A DNA stretch of 64,000 nt, from positions 36,699 through 100,698 of the forward strand of contig CAZELI010000003.1 in the NCBI GenBank assembly GCA_964512985.1. Reading direction: 5' to 3'. Below the pieces are notes generated by a model. It ran no database searches. It was not told the DNA's origin and saw only the letters and a list, made by a program, of their open reading frames with translations. How positions within the stretch are numbered: position 1 is the stretch's first letter; each line of letters opens with the position of its first letter. The position numbers and the translations under genes are program-made. This DNA comes from CAYPGT01 sp964512985 (lineage in GTDB: Bacteria > Cyanobacteriota > Vampirovibrionia > LMEP-6097). Shown here piece by piece: positions 16,308-25,771 of the stretch.

Positions 16308-18149
16308 TTACCTCTTCCCGCTCATGATATCTTCTGCCACTCTAATCAGATCACTGATATTGAATGGTTTAGTATTCACTTGATTAAATGGTTTAGTGTC
16401 TATTAGATACTTAGCTCTAATAATCATATTAAGCTGACCTAAGTTTAATTCAGGTAGCATTACATGCTTATATTTTCTGAGTACTGATTCTAGATCATTA
16501 GGAAGTGGATTCAAGTGTCTTAAATGAACTTGAGCTACTTTATGTCCGCGTGATAGAAGCTCTTCTACTGCTGATCTCACCGCACCATAGCTGCTACCCC
16601 AGCCTAGTATAACTAAGTCACCTTGCTCTTCTCCGTAAACTTTAGTTGGTGGATAATGCTTAGCAATATTGGCAACTTTTTGAGAACGGATTCTAGTCAT
16701 CTCTTCATGTGCTTCAGCACTAAGATTAACCTTACCAGTGATGTTTTCTTTCTCTAGTCCGCCCAGCGTATGCTCGCAACCAGGAGTACCAGGTATCGCC
16801 CAAGGTCTTACTAGATCTTCATTACGATTGTAAGGTTTATAAGTGTTAGCATCAGTGTGGTATTTCACATTGATCTTAGGAAGATTCTCGATTTCTGGTA
16901 ATAGCCATGGCTCAGATCCAATTCCTATCTGCGTTTCACTAAGTAAGCAGACTGGAGTCATATGCTCTACTGCAATACGACAAGCTTCGATAGCTGCATC
17001 AAAGCAATCTGAAGGTGAAGCTGCCGCTACTATTGGCATCGGGCTTTCACCGTTTCTACCAAACATTACTTGAAGTAAGTCAGTTTGTTCTGTCTTAGTC
17101 GGTAAGCCAGTACTAGGTCCACCTCTCATTACATTCACGATCACTATAGGTAACTCTGTCATTACTGCAAGATTCATGAACTCTGACTTCAGTGCTATGC
17201 CAGGACCAGAAGTAGTAGTAAGCGCTAGACTTCCTGCGAAAGCCGCTCCTACAGCAGATCCTATACCTGCTATCTCGTCTTCTGCTTGAAAAGTACGCAC
17301 GCCATAATTCTTGAATTTAGCTAATTCTTGAAGTATGTCTGTAGCTGGAGTGATTGGATATGATCCTAAGAACAATGGTAAATCAGCAAGCTTACTTGCG
17401 GTAATGAAACCAAGAGAGATAGCTTCGTTACCTACAATGTTTCTATAATTACCAGGTTTGATATTTGCTCTAGGCACTTCATAAGTACCTTGGAACATTT
17501 CGCAAGTGTCCGCAAAATTATAACCAGCTTGAAGTACATCTATATTCGCCTTAAGGATTTCTGGTTTCTTACCGAATTTAGATTCAAGCCATTTAATAGT
17601 AGGTTCAAGAGATCTATTGTAAATAAAATACATTAAACCAAGCGCAAACATGTTCTTAGAGCGCTCTTTATCCTTACCAAGTATAGGAGCGTCTTTCAAA
17701 GCTTCAAGAGTCATCTTGGTGATAGGCACTTCGTAAACTCTATATTTGGTTTTGAGAGGACTAAGAATATCCGCATCTTCTGCATAACCTGCTTTCTTAA
17801 AATTAACAGGATGAAAACTATCTTCGTTAACTATTAAAATGCCGTTCTGTTTTAAATCTCTAATATTAGTTTTCAGAGCAGCAGGGTTCATAGCTACTAA
17901 TACATCTAGTTCATCACCCGCAGTAAAAATATCATTAGAAGCAAATCTAATCTGAAATCCAGAAACTCCAGCGAGTGTTCCTATAGGGGCGCGGATCTCA
18001 GCAGGGAAACTAGGGTAAGTTGCGATGTCATTACCCACTAGCGCGCTAGTAGTAGTGAACTGTGTTCCAGTTAATTGCATACCGTCACCGCTATCGCCGC
18101 AGAAGCGGATAGTTACGGAACTTAGTTTTTCTTTAGTTGGTGTGGCCAT
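16308..18149 (-). CDS. korA: 2-oxoacid:ferredoxin oxidoreductase, fused gamma-alpha subunit
   Basis: A 613-residue subunit. Residues 8-195 are the gamma domain (RFCGDSGDGMQLTG), fused to the alpha pyrimidine-binding domain (about 225-470; GSYPITPATDI, FQAEDEIAGIG, TTTSGPGIALKSE, RGGPSTGLPTKTEQ) and a C-terminal transketolase-like domain. This fusion is the usual two-gene KorA type. It provides reduced ferredoxin from 2-oxoacids, typical of anaerobic or microaerophilic metabolism. It starts 279 bp from the divergent riboswitch-controlled gene; a TATAAT-like box and a short GGA ribosome site precede the ATG. Confidence 0.94.
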   Translation of the reverse strand: MATPTKEKLSSVTIRFCGDSGDGMQLTGTQFTTTSALVGNDIATYPSFPAEIRAPIGTLAGVSGFQIRFASNDIFTAGDELDVLVAMNPAALKTNIRDLKQNGILIVNEDSFHPVNFKKAGYAEDADILSPLKTKYRVYEVPITKMTLEALKDAPILGKDKERSKNMFALGLMYFIYNRSLEPTIKWLESKFGKKPEILKANIDVLQAGYNFADTCEMFQGTYEVPRANIKPGNYRNIVGNEAISLGFITASKLADLPLFLGSYPITPATDILQELAKFKNYGVRTFQAEDEIAGIGSAVGAAFAGSLALTTTSGPGIALKSEFMNLAVMTELPIVIVNVMRGGPSTGLPTKTEQTDLLQVMFGRNGESPMPIVAAASPSDCFDAAIEACRIAVEHMTPVCLLSETQIGIGSEPWLLPEIENLPKINVKYHTDANTYKPYNRNEDLVRPWAIPGTPGCEHTLGGLEKENITGKVNLSAEAHEEMTRIRSQKVANIAKHYPPTKVYGEEQGDLVILGWGSSYGAVRSAVEELLSRGHKVAQVHLRHLNPLPNDLESVLRKYKHVMLPELNLGQLNMIIRAKYLIDTKPFNQVNTKPFNISDLIRVAEDIMSGKR

Positions 18150-18316
18150 TTGATATTCCTATTTACTAATTATATTTCGTTAGTTACTCGACTAGACTTA
18201 TCAAAGATTAGTTCTAGCTTAATATTTAATCCCCGATACGCTTTTTTAATCTCTCAATAATTATGACTAGTAAAAATCATGCGGTTATCTTAATTACGAT
18301 CGACTCAGTTAGAATA

Positions 18317-18428
18317 TTGTATGCACTAAGAGGAAAGTCAGGTGAGAATCCTGCGCTGTCCCGCAGCCGTAAAGTCGGAATGCTCTTTTTGCAACATAGC
18401 TATTTAGCGATGGACTAAAGGTGGCTTA
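18317..18428 (+). promoter_or_regulatory. Cobalamin riboswitch (compact form)
   Basis: The core reads GGAAAGTCAGGTGAGAATCC, then CTGTCCCGCAGCCGTAA and a B12-box-like AGTCGGAATGCTC at 18373-18385. An outer helix closes the aptamer: 18318-18325 (with one bulge) pairs with 18390-18396, and AAGAG at 18328-18332 pairs with CTCTT at 18383-18387. The large peripheral arms of long class I forms are missing. About 20 nt later AAAGGTGG (18417-18424) serves the ATG at 18429, so control of ribosome access is the likely mode. Confidence 0.9.
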
Positions 18429-19889
18429 ATGCAATATGCTCATGGTCTTTTAAACCTGTACTTTACAGGTTCTTGGCAATCTACTTTGCCGAAGATTTCT
18501 ATTCAGAAACCCTCGGAGCTTTTTACTAAAGAAGAAATTGCTGAATATGAAATAGATATCAGTGAGAACTCAAGAGACTTCTCTAGTAACTTACTTAATC
18601 AGAATACGGATTTTGAAACTCTTACTAGTAGCCTTAGATCTTCGAGCGTTGCTTTATGGGACTCTATCTTCTCAAGTATTGGAGCTACTCTAAGCCAACA
18701 ATTACCATTCACGGTTAAAGCTTTGACCAGCATTGCTGCTTTAGGAGGTTCTTTAGCAGCAGACAAAATTAAAATTCCTTTCTTATCTTCTGAGTTTTCA
18801 TTCTTTAAGTTAGGTGGCAGGCTTATAAGATCTCCTCTACATTTCTTTGATTCTTTCTTTTCGGTTTTAGGAGAGGATTTGTCTTCTAGTCCTTTAGCGG
18901 GTTTAGCAGCATTGGGAGCAAGTGCTGGTGCTTTAGTGAAGAATCTAGCTTTCAAAGATAGCGCTAATTTCAAAATTAACTTTGAAACTATTAATGGAAC
19001 TCTAAGTAGATCTGTGATTCATCATGTGCATTCATTATTGAGTAGTACTGCAACGCATTTCTTTAAAGCTAGTCCTATATTAGCTTTGATGACAGCGCTG
19101 GGGTCTACTGCTACAGTACTTTCCTTGCCTAAACATATTCGCTCAAGGCAAGTCTCATGGAATTTATTTGATGGAGTTCTTGGTCAGGGTCTAGTGCATT
19201 TCATAGATGCGATCTATTCATCTCTAGGGCAAAAGATATCTAATCTAATGCCTGCGGTAATGAGCCTGCCGTCAAGTATTGCGCTAGTGCTTGCTTGTAA
19301 AAACCTACACCAAATCTCCAATCCGCAAATACTTCAATTACTAAAAGAGAAAATCCCCTTCCCGCAGTTGGATGGTAAATTAATCAGGTCTATGCTGCAT
19401 GTACCAGAAACTATCTTCTTTAATTTAGGAGATAAGCTTGCAGATTCTAGTTGGGGGCAATTCCTCTTAGGTTCAATGAGCGTCTATGATTTAATTCAAC
19501 CAAACCAAAAATTAGAACTCAATACGGTTAAAGGTTTAAGTGATAGACTACCAGTAGATTTAATCCAAGCAGCTTTAACGAAACTTGCTTCTAAACTTAG
19601 TACTAAAATTCCAGTCTTGCCTCTTATGATTCTGGGACCGTCTCTTTCTCATATAATTAGTTCTAACTTGAAACCATTAAGTACTAAATATACTGAGAGT
19701 CATGGACTAATTGCTAAGCAGTTACTTATTTTCTGGGAAACTTTACTGTCATCATCAGCAAATCAATTAGTCAGAAAAGTCCTTCCTCTTAAAAATCAAA
19801 AATATTCTGGCTCGGTGTTAGCTGACGGTCGCTGGATAGATAGTAAAGGACGGATTCTACCTTCGATGGTGATTGGGAAGCAGTTTTAA
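18429..19889 (+). CDS. Unrecognised protein of about seven 60-residue repeats, under a B12 riboswitch
   Basis: A 486-residue protein with no known domain that I recognise. From residue 69 on, a unit recurs at about 69, 128, 188, 247, 314, 367 and 425. Each unit has a small turn (GG, NG, DG or KG), an amphipathic helix of the type LxRSxLHxxDSxFSxLGxxL, and a hydrophobic, Gly/Ala/Ser-rich helix (such as LAGLAALGASAGALV). Units 2 and 5 are the most alike. A polar N-terminal region and a short tail (LADGRWIDSKGRILPS) flank the repeats. No signal peptide is seen. The riboswitch implies repression by cobalamin and hence a role in B12 uptake, salvage, storage or replacement; the mechanism is open. 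Confidence 0.85.
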   Translation: MQYAHGLLNLYFTGSWQSTLPKISIQKPSELFTKEEIAEYEIDISENSRDFSSNLLNQNTDFETLTSSLRSSSVALWDSIFSSIGATLSQQLPFTVKALTSIAALGGSLAADKIKIPFLSSEFSFFKLGGRLIRSPLHFFDSFFSVLGEDLSSSPLAGLAALGASAGALVKNLAFKDSANFKINFETINGTLSRSVIHHVHSLLSSTATHFFKASPILALMTALGSTATVLSLPKHIRSRQVSWNLFDGVLGQGLVHFIDAIYSSLGQKISNLMPAVMSLPSSIALVLACKNLHQISNPQILQLLKEKIPFPQLDGKLIRSMLHVPETIFFNLGDKLADSSWGQFLLGSMSVYDLIQPNQKLELNTVKGLSDRLPVDLIQAALTKLASKLSTKIPVLPLMILGPSLSHIISSNLKPLSTKYTESHGLIAKQLLIFWETLLSSSANQLVRKVLPLKNQKYSGSVLADGRWIDSKGRILPSMVIGKQF

Positions 19890-19938
19890 TGATAGATGAT
19901 CTATCGCTAAGTTTTTGTTCTATGTATACTATTAGCTA

Positions 19939-20766
19939 GTGAGCCCTGCTAGCAAACCACGATTAATTATTACAGGCGGTACTGGCTATCTTGCTAGTCA
20001 TTTACTAGTTTCTTTAGTAGATAAATATCAAGTGACATTAATAGATAGAACTATTAAACGTGAGCGTGTTAGTGATAGTAATGTAACTTTAATAGAAAGT
20101 GAGTTGGCGAGTGTTAGTGATGAAATACTAAATGACACTAATGTTTTAATTCATTCTGCTTATACTAATAATTTAACTGAAGAGAAGCTTTTCTTAGAAC
20201 GTGCTTGTAGATTAAATCCTAAGCTTTACCTGGTTTATTTTTCTAGTGCTGCTGTTTATGGAGAGTTAACTGATGATCTAGAAGCGTTTACTATTGAGTC
20301 TGATACTCTACCGATTAATGATTATGGTTTGTATAAATTAGTTTTAGAATATTGGATTCAAACTCTTACTAAGAAGCATTTGATTCTGCGCATCGCTAAT
20401 CCTTATGGTAAGGAGTTCTCATGTCGCGGTGTCTACCAAATATTTTGTAAACTGCTCTCAGGGCAGATTCAAGCAGGTTCTTCAGAATTAAAATTAAAAA
20501 TCAATAGTGATAATGCTGGAGAAATGCTTAGGGATTTTATTTATATAGATGAGTTTGTTGATCAGGTGGCAACTCTGATTAAATCGCAACTACGAGGGAT
20601 CGCTAATATTGCTTCTGGAGAGGGCGTCTTGCTGGAAGACTTTGCTAAGAAGGTTCTAAGTGAGCTTGCTATAGAGCATAAGCTTGATAAGAATAAATAT
20701 AAATTAGTTTTTGAATATAAGAAGGATCCGAGTCGTAAAGAGATTAAGAGGTCGGTATTAAGATAG
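19939..20766 (+). CDS. NAD-dependent epimerase/dehydratase family protein
   Basis: A 275-residue extended short-chain dehydrogenase. The N-terminal Rossmann motif is TGGTGYLASHL (residues 12-22), and the catalytic triad is suggested by Ser in FSSAAVYGE and by YGLYKL (Tyr and Lys). LRIANPYGKE is the typical nucleotide-sugar epimerase segment. Likely substrate is a nucleotide sugar for surface polysaccharide, not specified further. It starts at GTG, with a TATACT box 8 nt upstream. It follows the riboswitch-controlled gene by 49 bp and may be partly co-transcribed. Confidence 0.88.
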   Translation: MSPASKPRLIITGGTGYLASHLLVSLVDKYQVTLIDRTIKRERVSDSNVTLIESELASVSDEILNDTNVLIHSAYTNNLTEEKLFLERACRLNPKLYLVYFSSAAVYGELTDDLEAFTIESDTLPINDYGLYKLVLEYWIQTLTKKHLILRIANPYGKEFSCRGVYQIFCKLLSGQIQAGSSELKLKINSDNAGEMLRDFIYIDEFVDQVATLIKSQLRGIANIASGEGVLLEDFAKKVLSELAIEHKLDKNKYKLVFEYKKDPSRKEIKRSVLR

Positions 20767-20811
20767 AAGGGGCTTGATAATAATCCCGTGATCTGGTATT
20801 ATTTGATTATT

Positions 20812-21282
20812 ATGGGCGTTAGACCATCATCAGATGTAGCTGTTCAACGATTCAAGCAATGTGGTCAAGATCAACTTTTGACAAAAGCCTTCACTGCTAA
20901 TAGCAGTCCAATGCCAGCCTTACTAGGAGATTTAAGGCAGAAGCTTTTAAATGACTGTCATTGTACTGCATGTTCACCTGATGGAAGCGGACCAAAGACA
21001 GCGGAATTTCAGACACGCCAAGGAGATAAGTTTAATTTGACCTTTAAACCTGAAGAACGAAAATGGCTCATTCAATATCAACCAGCTGTAACTATATGTA
21101 TTAGGCATGAGGGCGGTGGTAAGGTATCTAGGATACCAGATTTGACTGTACCAACTACATATGCACTTGATATAAGAGATAGAGAATTAGTACCTGTTTT
21201 AAAGGGACGCATGCACTCATATCAAGAGGGACTTAACAGAGATAAAAAAGAATTAAGTGGAAAACATAAATCTAAAAAATAG
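20812..21282 (+). CDS. Hypothetical protein with a Cys/His cluster
   Basis: A 156-residue soluble protein from the ATG at 20812, supported by a TATTAT box 9 nt upstream; an earlier ATG at 20788 is in frame. Residues near 47-55 (NDCHCTACSPDG) form a Cys-His cluster that could bind a metal. The C-terminus is strongly basic (KKELSGKHKSKK). I do not recognise a family. Confidence 0.6.
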   Translation: MGVRPSSDVAVQRFKQCGQDQLLTKAFTANSSPMPALLGDLRQKLLNDCHCTACSPDGSGPKTAEFQTRQGDKFNLTFKPEERKWLIQYQPAVTICIRHEGGGKVSRIPDLTVPTTYALDIRDRELVPVLKGRMHSYQEGLNRDKKELSGKHKSKK

Positions 21283-21299
21283 TGATTATTATTAGATTG

Positions 21300-22286
21300 A
21301 TGACACAACTTATTTCATTAATCGAGAAAAATTTCTACATCTGCATAATTATTGCTGCTCTACTTGGTTTGCAGGCTCCGCTCTGGGCGCAGTTTTGGGT
21401 GCCTCATATAAAAATTCTCCTGGGGATTGTGATATTTGTGATGGGTATAACTCTCAGGTTTGAGAATTTTAAGCCTGTGCTATTACGTCCTAAGGCACTT
21501 CTTGTAGGGACCTTTGCACATTATTTCATTATGCCACTTGGAGCTTATATCGTTGCTAAGTTGTTAATGTTACCCCCAGATCTCGCTGTAGGATTGATTC
21601 TTATGGGATCATGTCCAGGAGGTACTGTCTCTAATGTCATGATTTATATTTGCCGTGCTGATTTACCTTTGTCGTTTGTGATGACTTTTGTTTCTACCTT
21701 ACTTGCACCAGTGATGATCCCTACGATGATGTGGGTCTATGTACGTGAGTGGATAGAGATAGATGCTTGGGAGTTATTTCTTTCTACTGCACAGATAGTT
21801 CTCATTCCACTTGCGCTTGCATTCTTATTAAAACTAATATCCAAAAAACTCCCTAGCTTTGAACGGCAACTCTCAAGCCCTTTTACAGAATCATTGATTA
21901 GCCTGATTGCTATCTGTGTAGTGTCTTTCATTATATTTATTATGGTGGCGGTGAATATTAGAAAGATAGAAGCCATGGATAATGTCATTCATTATTCGTT
22001 GATAGTATTTCTTGCTGTAGTCTTGCATAACGCTCTAGGATTGTTTCTAGGCTATATGCTTGCTTCACGAGTTAAGGGTCTTACAGTCGCTCAATATCGC
22101 ACTATCTCTATAGAAGTAGGATTGCAAAACTCAGGCTTAGCCTCAGTACTTGCTCTGTTTTATTTCTCCCCGCTTTCGGTAGTGCCCGCGATCTTCTCTG
22201 CTGCTTGGCATTCTATTAGTGGGTCGCTGCTGGCTAATTATTGGCGGAATTCATCTGCTTCTCCAGCTCATCCAAAGCCTCTCTAG
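21300..22286 (+). CDS. Bile acid:sodium symporter (BASS) family transporter
   Basis: A 328-residue integral membrane protein with about nine or ten helices. GSCPGGTVSNVMIY (near residue 102) is the diagnostic BASS core motif where helix unwinding forms the sodium and substrate sites; VGLQNSGLASVLA is the second one. BASS proteins import organic anions with sodium; substrates vary (bile acids, pyruvate, pantothenate) and cannot be chosen here. I start at ATG 21300; a GTG at 21282 overlapping the previous stop is possible. The 3' end overlaps the convergent solute-binding protein gene by 53 nt. Confidence 0.88.
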   Translation: MTQLISLIEKNFYICIIIAALLGLQAPLWAQFWVPHIKILLGIVIFVMGITLRFENFKPVLLRPKALLVGTFAHYFIMPLGAYIVAKLLMLPPDLAVGLILMGSCPGGTVSNVMIYICRADLPLSFVMTFVSTLLAPVMIPTMMWVYVREWIEIDAWELFLSTAQIVLIPLALAFLLKLISKKLPSFERQLSSPFTESLISLIAICVVSFIIFIMVAVNIRKIEAMDNVIHYSLIVFLAVVLHNALGLFLGYMLASRVKGLTVAQYRTISIEVGLQNSGLASVLALFYFSPLSVVPAIFSAAWHSISGSLLANYWRNSSASPAHPKPL

Positions 22287-23529
22287 GACTTTGTTCTAGA
22301 CGTAATACTCGAAGGTAAGCTTCCTTGATTTCACGCTTATAACGATTAGCATATGAGACTTGCGGGAAGTAGCTAGCGTTAGGACTATTAGCTAGATCTA
22401 TGAAGACTCTGATATATGGATTAGCATGCTTAGCGAAAAATTCATCAGAGTGGGTTTTTAGTGGAGTGAATTTTTTCTGTGCTAAAGCTAGATACTCTAA
22501 GTTCTCTTGCTTAAGTAACCATAGCATAAACTCTAGAGCCTGCTCTGGATGCTTGGCACCGCGCGGGATAGCTAGAGCGTCTACAGCGACTTGGGTTGCA
22601 CCCGTCTTCACTACGCTACGCTCCGTTTCGCCGGGCTTCGGCTTGTCCGTCGTAGCTGAGCGCAGCGAAGCGGAGACGGGAAATGCTATCACTTCTACTT
22701 TCATCTTCGGTGCAAAAATTCCTGCTAAATTATATTCCCAGACCCCACTATTCTCTATGGCTATATGCCCAGCGTAGAAAGGATTGTCTGGGCTTTGGTA
22801 AGAATGAAATCCTTCGGTATAAGCAGCAAGTTTGTCCTTAGGAATTTTACGTGCGAAGTTTTCCTGTACCCAGGTCCATGCTGCAATGTTCTCTGGAGAG
22901 TTAGCGATATTCCAATTCCCTCCAAACATACTAACTATGAACTTCCCAGACCAAGGTGGCCAGCTAGGTAACCAGCCGATAGCATCTGAGTGACCGTTAA
23001 TAACATCGAAAGTTCTGACTATATCTTCTAGTGTCTGGGGAGTCTTTAATCCATATTTATTGAGTAAGCCTTTATTAATATGCATTGCTTCACAACTTGG
23101 CATCAGTGGCATGGCGTATTGATGATTATTGATATTCAGCATCTGGATATAGATAGGAATGAATTGTATCTGAGTGTCTGAGTGACTGAGTACCTGAGTG
23201 TTCAGTGGCAATAACGCTCCTCTCAGCGCAAAGTCTGTCACCATATCTCCATCCAAGTGCATCAGATCTGGTGGCACACCGCCAGCGATAGACATTAGAA
23301 TCTTCTTACGTGCCATAGAAACCGTGAGCATCTTAACTTGGAATCCATGATCTTCTGAATTGAACTTTTCTACTAATTTCTCTATGGGTTCTTTCTCTGC
23401 ACCAGACCAGTATTGCCAGAAAACTATTTCATTAGAGTTTGCTTTGGGTTTAGAAATTTCAAGTAAGAAAGGAATAGAGACTATCAGTAAGAAAATAAAA
23501 ATATAAAAAGCTGTGCGACTTCGTTGCAT
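22234..23529 (-). CDS. Extracellular solute-binding protein (ABC sugar type) with in-frame palindrome
   Basis: A 431-residue periplasmic protein. A signal or anchor sequence (residues 6-24) is followed by the family 1 solute-binding fold: IVFWQYWSGAEKEPIEKLVE at the N-terminus and an ALEFMLWL region late in the protein. No permease genes are adjacent, so its transporter is elsewhere. An 80-bp palindrome (22601-22680) lies in frame and encodes a Pro, Ser, Thr and Lys-rich loop of about 27 residues (from PVSASLRS to ETERSVVKTG), which looks like an inserted repeat. Substrate is unknown; sugar is the family default. Confidence 0.87.
   Translation of the reverse strand: MQRSRTAFYIFIFLLIVSIPFLLEISKPKANSNEIVFWQYWSGAEKEPIEKLVEKFNSEDHGFQVKMLTVSMARKKILMSIAGGVPPDLMHLDGDMVTDFALRGALLPLNTQVLSHSDTQIQFIPIYIQMLNINNHQYAMPLMPSCEAMHINKGLLNKYGLKTPQTLEDIVRTFDVINGHSDAIGWLPSWPPWSGKFIVSMFGGNWNIANSPENIAAWTWVQENFARKIPKDKLAAYTEGFHSYQSPDNPFYAGHIAIENSGVWEYNLAGIFAPKMKVEVIAFPVSASLRSATTDKPKPGETERSVVKTGATQVAVDALAIPRGAKHPEQALEFMLWLLKQENLEYLALAQKKFTPLKTHSDEFFAKHANPYIRVFIDLANSPNASYFPQVSYANRYKREIKEAYLRVLRLEQSPREALDELEKQMNSANN
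22601..22680. repeat. Palindromic element inside a coding region
   Basis: The left arm CCCGTCTTCACTACGCTACG and the inverse right arm CGCAGCGAAGCGGAGACGGG pair with few mismatches around a GC-rich centre that contains its own small hairpin (CCGGGCTTCGG). It is GC-rich in an AT-rich gene and keeps the solute-binding protein frame open. Confidence 0.8.
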
Positions 23530-23616
23530 TAACTAGATTATTATGACACCCGCATCATATATAAAAAGATCTTTACACTGACAAGAAGAGTGGTATTTAT
23601 CAGCTACTATGATTGA

Positions 23617-24903
23617 ATGCAAGAAAGAAGAGTAGTTATTACGGGGATTGGACCAGTTACTCCTATTGGGATAGGTCTAGATGAGTTTTGGGCGAGTATG
23701 AAGGCTGGTAAGTCAGGTATTACGGAATTGAGTGCTGAACGTTGTGAAGGCTATACGATGCCTGTAAAGATCGGTGGAGAAATTAAGAATTTTGACATAA
23801 CAAACTATTATCAAGATCCAAAGCAAGTACGTAGTATGACTAAGGATATGGATAAAGTTTCTCAGTTTGCACTTATCGCTTCTAAGTTTGCTATCGAGCA
23901 TTCGGGGATTGATTTTGATAAGTTAGCTGAATATGGTACTGATAGAACTAAGGTTGCGACCTTCATAGGGACTGGTATTGGTGGTATAGAAACTACTTGT
24001 TCAGATACCTTAACGCTTAATAATCGTGGGATTAAAGCTTTGGGTCTGAGATCTATTATTCGTCTTATGCCTAATGCTGCTTCTGGTCACGTTGGGATTA
24101 TGTGGGGACTGCAAGGTAGAGCCAAATCCGATGCCACTGCTTGCGCTTCTGGCTTGGATAGTATGTTTGATGCTTATTGGTATATCAAGAATGGACTTGC
24201 TGATGTTATGGTTACTGGCGGTACTGAAGCTTGTCTTAACCCATTAGCAATTTCTTCTTTCTATAATATGACTGCTTTATCGCGTAGAGCTTCTGCTCCA
24301 GAAGAAGCGAGCTGTCCTTTTGATGCGAGGCGTGATGGCTTTGTTATGTCTGAAGGTAGCGTGGTCTTTGTGCTTGAAGAGTTATCTATAGCTAAGAAGC
24401 GTGGCGCGACAATCTACGCTGAGTTAGCTGGAGTAGGGGCCAGTTGTGATGCCTACCATATTACCGCGCCTTCGGAGACTGGAGAGGGCGGCGCGCGCGC
24501 CATAGAGATGGCATTAGCGTCAGCGGGCATTGCTAACGAGAGAGAGCGTGTTGATTATATTCATGCCCATGGAACTAGTACTCCGCTAAACGATGCGCGT
24601 GAGACTCTTGCTATTAAGAAGGTTTTTGGAGAGCATGCTTATAAGCTTTGTGTTTCTTCTACCAAGTCTATGACCGGTCACTTGATCGGTGCTGCTGGAC
24701 CTGTAGGCGTTGCAGCTGCGACTATGGCGATCAAGGAGAGTATTATTCCGCCGACTATTAATTACAAGGAAGCAGACCCTGCTTGTGATTTAGACTACGT
24801 TCCAAACACGGCGCGTGCCAAAGAAGTGAATTATGCTGTGGTGCAAGCTCTAGGCTTCGGTGGACATAATACAGTGGCGGTGCTTAAGAAATATAATGAC
24901 TAA
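23617..24903 (+). CDS. fabF: Beta-ketoacyl-ACP synthase II
   Basis: A 428-residue condensing enzyme that extends acyl-ACP with malonyl-ACP in fatty acid synthesis. The catalytic Cys lies in DATACASGLD (near residue 172) and the two His in YIHAHGTSTPLND and STKSMTGHLIGAAG; the C-terminal GFGGHN loop is present. It stands alone, not in a fab operon. A TACTAT box ends 6 nt before the ATG. The stop meets the convergent ruvA stop with a 4-nt overlap. Confidence 0.95.
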   Translation: MQERRVVITGIGPVTPIGIGLDEFWASMKAGKSGITELSAERCEGYTMPVKIGGEIKNFDITNYYQDPKQVRSMTKDMDKVSQFALIASKFAIEHSGIDFDKLAEYGTDRTKVATFIGTGIGGIETTCSDTLTLNNRGIKALGLRSIIRLMPNAASGHVGIMWGLQGRAKSDATACASGLDSMFDAYWYIKNGLADVMVTGGTEACLNPLAISSFYNMTALSRRASAPEEASCPFDARRDGFVMSEGSVVFVLEELSIAKKRGATIYAELAGVGASCDAYHITAPSETGEGGARAIEMALASAGIANERERVDYIHAHGTSTPLNDARETLAIKKVFGEHAYKLCVSSTKSMTGHLIGAAGPVGVAAATMAIKESIIPPTINYKEADPACDLDYVPNTARAKEVNYAVVQALGFGGHNTVAVLKKYND

Positions 24904-25484
24904 CCCGCCATACAATATCTAATCAAGCCTTCGACATCATCGGCCAATCCTTCTTCTTTTGCTTGAGATAATTTCTTGTCAATATCAATCGCAGAGAATC
25001 CTAAATTACTGAGGATTGAACTTACGTCGTCAGCGCTATTAAAAGAACTAGTCTGACTTAATTGTTTACTAGAATTTATTTTGCTCAACTTATTCTTCAA
25101 TTCAAGGATAATTCGCTTGGCAGTTTTCTCTCCAACACCCTGTGCTTGAGAAATTAATTCTGATTTTTCACGCAATACAGCCGAGATAAGATCGTCAACA
25201 TTTAATACATTTAAGATGCTTAAAGCTGCTTTCGGGCCCACACCTGACACTGTAGTCAGTAATTCGAATAACTCTTTTTCAACACGACTTAAAAAGCCCC
25301 AAAGCTTCATCCCATCATCTTTTGCTGCAAGTACAGTAAATATAATTCTCTCCGTTTTAGTTTCAAGTTGTGAGAGTGTTTTACTGTTAGAAAAAACTTC
25401 ATAACCGATATTATTTACTTCAATAACGAGACTTGAAGTAGAAAAATTTTTCTCTGTGACTAGACCTTTGAGGTAAGCAAACAT
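24900..25484 (-). CDS. ruvA: Holliday junction branch migration protein RuvA
   Basis: A 194-residue protein that binds four-way junctions and loads the RuvB motor. It has the N-terminal OB fold (MFAYLKGLVTEK), two helix-hairpin-helix motifs (LLTTVSGVGPKAALSIL, and AQGVGEKTAKRIILELK), a flexible Ser-rich linker and a C-terminal RuvB-interacting domain (LSNLGFSAIDIDKKL). Length is typical. TATAAT lies 8 nt before the ATG. ruvB and ruvC are not in the window. Confidence 0.95.
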   Translation of the reverse strand: MFAYLKGLVTEKNFSTSSLVIEVNNIGYEVFSNSKTLSQLETKTERIIFTVLAAKDDGMKLWGFLSRVEKELFELLTTVSGVGPKAALSILNVLNVDDLISAVLREKSELISQAQGVGEKTAKRIILELKNKLSKINSSKQLSQTSSFNSADDVSSILSNLGFSAIDIDKKLSQAKEEGLADDVEGLIRYCMAG

Positions 25485-25771
25485 GCTTCTTCATTATATA
25501 GTGAAAATTAATCTTCTTTAATGGACACTTGGGAACTTTTTTTATAAACTTGCAAGTCCGCATAGACAGAGAATTTCAGCTACATCTACATAGTCGTCAT
25601 AACTGATTGAAATTATTTCTTAATTTTCAAATTTAGTTCAAGCAGTTGACCTGCTCTCTGAAATCTGGGAGTATTTAGTCTGTATACGTAGGGTCTAAGT
25701 CACTTAGCCTGTGCGTTATGGAAATTTTTATGAGACATACAAAAAATATGCGAGTAAAAAAAGGAGAAAAA

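Noticed and set aside
20788..20811. Upstream start of the hypothetical gene at 20.8 kb
   Set aside because: The added residues are hydrophobic and lie over a TATTAT promoter-like box; the ATG at 20812 fits the spacing seen at other genes.
22400..22971. Open frames opposite the solute-binding protein
   Set aside because: They are antisense shadows, partly created by the in-frame palindrome, which reads open on both strands.
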